Positions 59,697-64,000 of a stretch of DNA of 64,000 bases are shown here, piece after piece. The stretch covers positions 107,001 through 171,000 of the forward strand of contig CAJNDS010000105.1 in assembly GCA_905221605.1 (NCBI GenBank), written 5' to 3'. Both the position numbers and the translations under genes were made by a program. The notes beneath the pieces are model-generated. The model searched no databases, had not been told where the DNA came from, and worked only from the letters and a program-made list of their open reading frames with translations. Each line of letters begins with the position of its first letter. Position 1 is the stretch's first letter. This DNA comes from Symbiodinium natans (Eukaryota; Sar; Dinophyceae; Suessiales; Symbiodiniaceae).

Positions 59697-59998
59697 CAGA
59701 GGGTGCGGAGGGCGCGGAGGGCGCGGAGGGGGCGGAGGGCGCGGAGGGGGCGGAGGGCGCGGAGGGGGCGGAGGGCGCGGAGGGGGCGGAGGGGGGGGGA
59801 GGGCGGCGGGAGGGCGCGGAGAGCGCGGAGGGCGTGGAGGGCGCGGGAGGGCGCGAGGGCGCGGGAGGGCGCGGAGGGCGCGGTGCGCGCGGAGGGCGCG
59901 GCGGAGGGCGCGGCGGAGGGCGCGGAGCGTGCAGAGGGCGGAAGGGCGCGGAGGGTGTGGAGCTAGGGCGCGGGCTTGCAAACGCGGAGGGCGCGGAG
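59697..59998 (+). repeat. GC-rich minisatellite, GGAGGGCGC core
   Basis: About 30 degenerate units of GGAGGGCGC / GGAGGGGGC. Pro-, Arg- or Gly-rich frames across it on both strands are not genes. Confidence 0.94.
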
Positions 59999-60332
59999 GG
60001 GCATCCACGTGTCCCCATATCCCCTGCCCATCAACCGAATGTCACTCTCCCCTTCCGCACCGAACCCGTCCGTCAACCTCCATGCATGGTCCACGCCTCC
60101 CCACACCACGCCCCTCTCCAGCAAAATATTCCGAACCCCCTCCCTTGACCGTGTCCTCTCCGCGGTCCGCGGCCTCCCGTCAAAATTCATTCGGTCCGAC
60201 CCTCCAAGAAGCGATCCGATAGAACGCCTTCCGCATTGAAGCGCCAAACGAGAACCCAATTTCAGAATTGGTTTTCGGGAAAAATCCAAGAAAACAAAAA
60301 GCACGCGCAGAATAGACGTTAAGCGTCCAAGG

Positions 60333-60411
60333 CACCCCCCCCCCCTTCCCCCCCCCCTCCCCCCCTGTGCATTTTTTTTTTTTTTTTTTTGGGGGGGGGG
60401 GGGGGGGCTGG
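60333..60411. repeat. C-rich, poly-T (20) and poly-G (17) tract
   Basis: Homopurine/homopyrimidine blocks abut: C runs, then T20, then G17. Confidence 0.94.
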
Positions 60412-60952
60412 GGAGGATTGTGTTTGGGTTTCGGTTTGAGACCTTGCGCCCGAACTTTCAGAAGACAATTCAACCCAGCAATCCTGCTTCGGGGTTTAGG
60501 GTTCAGGACCCTAAACCCTAAACCCTTAAACCCAGGGCTGTTTCGGGTCCAGAGTGGGAGCCTTGGTTGCTCCATCCCTGCTTCGCAAGGGCCCCAAAAG
60601 AGGGAAAACCTCAACCCCGAAGCCGCAGACAGCATATGGGATTTAGGGTTTAGGGTTTAAGGTTTAGGGTTTAGGGTTTAGGGTTTTGGGTTGAGCTTAT
60701 ATAGCCCAAGTTCTAAGCCCCGTTACAGAGCTTTGGTTGTTTTGGTCTGCGTTGGTTTACGCTTCCTTCCTGTGCTACGTAGACCCTGCACCTCCCCAAA
60801 CCCGAAAATAGAACCCAAAACATATCGTCTCAAAATCTAAGCGTCCGGCACTCCGGAAAACTCTATACGACTTAATTGGGTTTAGGGCTTAGGGTTTTGG
60901 GCTTAGTCTTCGGATGATGGGGTTTAGGGTTCAGGATTGAGGCTAGGACCCA

Positions 60953-61027
60953 GAGTAGGCCCTTATTGCCTTTTTTGGGACTTGGGTTCCCCTTATAAGC
61001 CCCTTAAAACCAAAAAAGGGTTAGTAG
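60953..61027. mobile_element. MITE family C, copy 4
   Basis: GAGTAGGCCCTTATTGCCTT to AAACCAAAAAAGGGTTAGTAG-like end. The centre GGTTCCCCTTATAAGCCCC is shared with the family. Confidence 0.68.
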
Positions 61028-61715
61028 GGTTTAGGGTTTAGGGTTTTCCCAGGCTACTCTTGGGTCTAGTAGGGTTTAGGGGTTCAGGGATGGTGGAAAG
61101 GTCTGTAACCTATGGGCCCCTGTAACCTCACAAACACATTGAGCTCCCCAAACCCCTAAAACACCTATTAGCATCTACCTGTGGTGTTTGGGGGCGGGGG
61201 GGGGAACTTGGGATGCTCAGGGTTTATGGGGGTCCGGGAGAACGCCACGGGCTTCAGGGCACTAAGCTTTCTTTCTCACCGCCCGCTCTGCTACAGCTCC
61301 CCTTCCCCCGAATCTCTATGGGGTTTAGGCTTTAGGACCCCTAAGACCCCAATCCCTAAACCCTCAACCTTTCGGGGCCCACGCCCAGGCGACATGCAAA
61401 CTCAGCAGTGGCAGCCAGAACTTTGGATCAACTTCAGTTTTTTTTTTTAATCCACCCGGCAAATTAGGGTTCAGGGCTTAGGTTAGGGTTTAGGGTTGAG
61501 GGTTGAGGGTTGAGGGTTGAGGGTTTCGGACTGTGTTGACAATATGCCGTTCATAGCAGCACATCTAGGCCTTCAAGCTTTTCCTTAAGGAAGAGCCTTT
61601 GCAGGACATACCTCGTCAGCCATCATCGGCACCCTCACTATCTTCCTAAGGTATTGTGCTCTTTACACCCTGAGACCATGAGGTCCTCATGAGGTCCTCA
61701 GCCCTTAGCCCTGAG

Positions 61716-61757
61716 GATGCCAGTGCTTTCAGCAGCGCGGTCAGCGCCTGTGGCAAG
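61716..61757 (+). CDS. PPR gene exon: helix A, DASAFSSAVSACGK
   Basis: Fourteen codons (DASAFSSAVSACGK) lie between acceptor CCTGAG and a GC donor (GCGCCC) at 61758. Joining in phase 0 to 62310 gives SAVSACGK-LWEGALTLFES, a complete PPR core. Confidence 0.85.
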
Positions 61758-62309
61758 GCGCCCTAAGGGCTGGAAGTTTAGGTGTTCAGCGGGATTACAC
61801 CCCCTCCACCCCTAGCCACAGCTTCCCTGAAGGCTTGAATGAAGTAGCGCCCCCCCCCCCCCCCCCCCCCTAGAAAGGCACTACGTAGGAGCCTCTAGGT
61901 ACTTGCTACTTTCTTGCGGGTAGATCTCGACCTCTGAGCATGAGCCCTTCATTTCAGAAACCCTATATGCCCAAAACCCCACCGTGCAGACTATGAGCAT
62001 GTCCTCCATAGGTGTTACCCTTCATACCCACCCCCGAAAACCGTAGATTCCGTTCAACCCTGAACCCTGAACCCTGAACCCTAAACCCTAAACCCCAACC
62101 CCTAAACCCCAAGCCCTAAACCCTAAACCCCCAAAACCCCAAACCCTAAAGAATGCGAATCCCAAGCCAGGCGGAGCTGTTCTAAACCCTAAACCCTAAA
62201 CCCTAAACCCTAAACCCTAAACCCTAAACCCTAAACCCCAAACCCTAAACCCTAAACCCTAAACCCTAAACTAAAACCATAAAGAATGCGAATCCCAAGC
62301 CAGGCGGAG
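61758..62309 (+). other. Intron (GC-AG) in PPR gene with a duplicated acceptor region
   Basis: 552 nt. It holds a roughly 20-nt C run (61851-61870) and CCCTAAA arrays. A copy of the acceptor region ending GGCGGAGCT lies 132 bp upstream of the real one. Confidence 0.8.
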
Positions 62310-62311
62310 CT
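62148..62311 (-). repeat. CCCTAAA array between two copies of an acceptor region
   Basis: TAAAGAATGCGAATCCCAAG and then CCAGGCGGAGCT occur at about 62148-62179 and 62280-62311. The array (62186-62270) lies between them. Confidence 0.93.
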
Positions 62312-62366
62312 CTGGGAGGGTGCCCTCACTCTTTTCGAGTCGGCGGGGCCCAAGCGACGATCCTTG
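62310..62366 (+). CDS. PPR gene exon: helix B, LWEGALTLFESAGPKRRSL
   Basis: Nineteen codons (LWEGALTLFESAGPKRRSL) lie between acceptor GGCGGAG and a GC donor (GCTGCC) at 62367. The 28 or so bases at the acceptor also occur 132 bp upstream, separated by a CCCTAAA array. Confidence 0.85.
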
Positions 62367-62414
62367 GCTGCCGCTCAGGGCTTTTGTGGTTTGGGGTGGC
62401 TTTACGGTTTAAGG

Positions 62415-62500
62415 AGTTTTTGGAGTGTTTTGGAGTTTTTGGAGATTTTGGAGTTTTGGAGTTTTGGGAGTTTTTAGTTTTTGGAGTTTTGGAGTTTGGC
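62415..62500 (+). repeat. TTTTGGAG imperfect repeat
   Basis: About ten units of GTTTTTGGAG/GTTTTGGA in the intron after the LWEGALTL exon. Confidence 0.9.
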
Positions 62501-62639
62501 GGTTGAGTGCTCGGCGGTTTCTAGCTTGCCTGCCCCCAAGTTACATTAATAAGTCTCCTACTTGCTTGTCTCGCTGTTGTGTCTTGAGGTTAGAAGTGAG
62601 TTGTCTCTTTCTTGGAGAGAAACGTGTTGGGGCCCTACG

Positions 62640-62742
62640 GCCCTAAACCCTAAACCCTAAACCCTAAACCCTAAACCCTAAACCCTAAACCCTCCTAAAC
62701 CCTAACCCTAAACCCTAAACCCTAAACCCTAAACCCTAACCC
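62640..62742 (-). repeat. CCCTAAA array before PPR exon 62757-62801
   Basis: Fourteen units with two short interruptions, ending 15 nt before the exon. Confidence 0.93.
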
Positions 62743-62756
62743 CGAGAGAGAGAAAG

Positions 62757-62801
62757 GAGACACCATCACCTTCAGCGCTGCCATCTCCGCCATGGAGAAG
62801 A
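62757..62801 (+). CDS. PPR gene exon: helix A, DTITFSAAISAMEK
   Basis: After AGAAAG the frame reads DTITFSAAISAMEK plus one base of a Ser codon. The GC donor (GCATCT) at 62802 joins to 63557 and gives ISAMEKS-RRWSEALALL. TITFSAAISAMEK is the clearest helix A in the window. Confidence 0.87.
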
Positions 62802-62838
62802 GCATCTTGGCTTCGCCAAATGTCAGGAGTGGAGGAGA

Positions 62839-63039
62839 CCCTAAACCCTAAACCCTAAACCCTAAACCCTAAACCCCCAAAATTATGCTCCTGGTTCGTA
62901 CCTAGAAGTTCAATTCCCCCCCCACTCCCTCGTAAGCCTTAGGCTCTGAGGCGCTGAATGTCAGAGAGGCGCTCACATGCGAAGCCCAATTTTTTGGGGG
63001 TCCTAAACCCTAAACCCTAAACCCTAAACCCTAAACCCT
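62839..63039 (-). repeat. Two short CCCTAAA arrays after PPR exon 62757-62801
   Basis: 62839-62876 and 63003-63039. CCCTAAA on the donor side is against the usual orientation. Confidence 0.9.
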
Positions 63040-63459
63040 TTTTTTGTAATCACCCAAGAATCGTTTAGCCGAAACAACTCCCTTTGAAACTCACGGGCAC
63101 CACTTTTTTCCCCCCACTTATTTGCCTTAGACGGCTTCAAGGGATGAGCGTCTCTGGGCTGCCGAGTAGTTAAAGCCTTAGACCCCTAAATTGCCTGAAT
63201 CCCGGCAGGGCTTACAGGCTTGGATTCACGCACACTGCAGGCACAACTTGATACTTGATAAGCCCATTCTACGCACGACGATACCGGAGGAAGGCACGAC
63301 GGTGCCGGGGCAAGGATACCGCGTAGTTGAAGGACGCTCAGCCTGATGCCCAAAACCCTAAACCCTCAACCCTAAATCCTACAGTTTGGAATCCTGAAGC
63401 CCAAAGCCCTAAGCCCTCAACCCTAAACCCTACAGTTTTGGCATCCTGAACCCTAATTC

Positions 63460-63533
63460 AACCCTAAACCCTAAACCCTAAACCCTAAACCCTAAACCCT
63501 AAACCCTAAACCCTAAACCCTAAACCCTAAACC
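63460..63533 (-). repeat. CCCTAAA array before PPR exon 63557-63621
   Basis: Ten clean units ending 23 nt before the exon. Confidence 0.94.
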
Positions 63534-63556
63534 CCCAAGCTCAACCTGTGCCCGAG

Positions 63557-63621
63557 GCCGTCGCTGGTCGGAAGCCCTGGCCCTCCTGTCAGCGATGAGG
63601 CAGCAGAAGATGACCCCGAAC
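63557..63621 (+). CDS. PPR gene exon: helix B, RRWSEALALLSAMRQQKMTPN
   Basis: After acceptor GCCCGAG the exon reads RRWSEALALLSAMRQQKMTP then N, and a GT donor (GTGCGC) follows at 63622. It ends at the loop preceding the next helix A, so more motifs should lie beyond the window. Sequence just after the donor is duplicated on the far side of the next TTTAGGG array. Confidence 0.85.
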
Positions 63622-63626
63622 GTGCG

Positions 63627-63767
63627 CCAGGGGCTGCACCTCATCGCCCCCCCAACAGGGTTTAGGGTTTAGGGTTTAGGGTTTAGGGTTCAGGGTTTAG
63701 GGTTTAGGGTTTAGGGTTTAGGGTTTAGGGCCCTCCAGGGTCTGCACCTCATCCCCTCCAACAAGGT
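63627..63767 (+). repeat. TTTAGGG array between two copies of exon-edge sequence
   Basis: CCAGGG(G/T)CTGCACCTCATC followed by CCCCTCCAACA-like sequence occurs at about 63627-63659 and 63735-63767. The array (63658-63730) lies between. Confidence 0.92.
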
Positions 63768-63812
63768 AGCGCAGGACCCCCCCCCGCCAGACACCGAAAC
63801 AGGGGAAAGGGT

Positions 63813-63875
63813 GTAGGGTTTAGGGTTTAGGGTTTGGGGTTTAGGGTTTAGGGTTTAGGGTTTAGGGTTTAGGGT
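63813..63875 (+). repeat. TTTAGGG array
   Basis: Nine units with one TTTGGGG; the last array of the window. Confidence 0.92.
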
Positions 63876-64000
63876 TCATCCAACACGCCGATTACCCTGT
63901 GACTTACCCTTAAGACTGGGCCCCCAGAGGCCGCGAAATGTGAAAGCACGTCACTTCTTAAGTGCTAGAATTTGCTGGAAGGTGTCCACTCGAAAGCACG

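Larger units (their letters stand above)
59330..61700. other. Long PPR-gene interval without a recognised exon
   Basis: GA tract (59400-59440), GC-rich minisatellite, homopolymers, short TTTAGGG runs and MITE C copy 4. A PPR helix B exon is expected here to follow PADSWVFSSCMSTCEK but was not identified. Confidence 0.5.
62802..63556 (+). other. Intron (GC-AG) in PPR gene, CCCTAAA arrays only
   Basis: 755 nt, fixed by AMEK(S)|RRWSEAL. Three CCCTAAA arrays (62839-62876, 63003-63039, 63460-63533) and no TTTAGGG. It also holds a tandem duplication of about 60 bp at 63355-63455. Confidence 0.8.
48386..63621 (+). other. Gene span: pentatricopeptide-repeat (PPR) protein split into half-motif exons
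   Basis: At least a dozen exons on the + strand encode alternating halves of PPR motifs: helix A pieces such as THSAAISAMEA and helix B pieces such as GQWAHALALLTEL. Five neighbouring pairs join in frame through GC-AG introns to give complete motifs. PPR proteins bind organellar RNA sequence-specifically, and dinoflagellates encode many. The motif wording here (AAISAMEK, WxxALALLxxM) is typical of their P-type repeats. No start or stop codon was identified, and the motif phase at 63621 suggests the gene runs beyond the window. Whether it is independent of the protease gene upstream is not settled. Confidence 0.8.

Noticed and set aside
59518-60304. Six overlapping Pro/Arg/Gly-rich frames up to 187 codons
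   Set aside because: Produced by the GGAGGGCGC minisatellite on both strands.
777-63875. Telomeric arrays as a chromosome end
   Set aside because: Arrays are short (30-200 bp), occur in both orientations throughout and lie between exons of the same genes, so they are interstitial.
777-63875. CRISPR-like regular repeats
   Set aside because: The 7-bp units are tandem without unique spacers, and the organism is eukaryotic.
1-64000. Land-plant origin, suggested by TTTAGGG
   Set aside because: GC-AG intron dominance, SAAISAMEK-type PPR wording, micro-exons and a coiled-coil/Hint gene fit dinoflagellates much better. No plant-type gene seen.
1-64000. tRNA, rRNA and spliced-leader RNA genes
   Set aside because: Looked for T-loop and leader-like sequences by eye; none found. 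A covariance-model search would be decisive.

Overview
This window looks like nuclear DNA of a dinoflagellate, probably of the Symbiodiniaceae/Suessiales kind. This rests on sequence features, not on a database match. (1) Plant-type telomere repeats (TTTAGGG/CCCTAAA) occur as dozens of interstitial arrays in both orientations. (2) Coding sequence is cut into exons of about 30-100 nt by introns of about 0.4-4 kb. (3) Most introns whose two ends can be fixed by protein continuity are GC-AG. (4) The window carries a pentatricopeptide-repeat (PPR) gene with SAAISAMEK-like motifs and a decayed coiled-coil plus Hint domain gene. Long ORFs are almost absent; most open frames of 60-200 codons come from minisatellites or intron sequence.

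Layout. 1-21.3 kb holds scattered short coding-like exons on the + strand between telomeric arrays. A few read like parts of a DUSP domain (about 8.5-12.1 kb); the rest are unassigned. 21.7-23.4 kb is almost free of telomeric arrays and carries a frameshifted coiled-coil/Hint pseudogene. 26.1-47.2 kb is a ubiquitin-specific protease gene of the USP4/11/15 type. Its exons encode, in order, a DUSP domain, a ubiquitin-like segment, the catalytic Cys box (GNTCYMN), a DVNPASKWGM segment, KPQFAGWKQQ spliced to DAQEFL, ENRPDEE, FSGQFCSTLRCESCG, SFEAFSFLPIPIP, and the VPKRGAVKDLL segment that starts the large USP4/15 insert. The second catalytic half with the His box was not found. A membrane-anchor-like terminal exon follows at about 48 kb. 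48.4-63.6 kb is a PPR protein gene in which each exon carries about half a PPR motif. Several adjacent exons join in frame to give complete motifs.

Between exons lie telomeric arrays, at least seven families of short (about 70-160 bp) terminal-inverted-repeat elements resembling MITEs, minisatellites, homopolymer G/C runs, and one roughly 1.3 kb insertion bounded by a perfect 19-bp direct repeat.

The most striking pattern is the placement of telomeric arrays. In many introns the sense strand has TTTAGGG shortly after the donor and CCCTAAA shortly before the acceptor. Such an intron transcript could pair its two ends. Some arrays are also flanked by short duplications of exon-edge or intron sequence, which points to how they were inserted or expanded.
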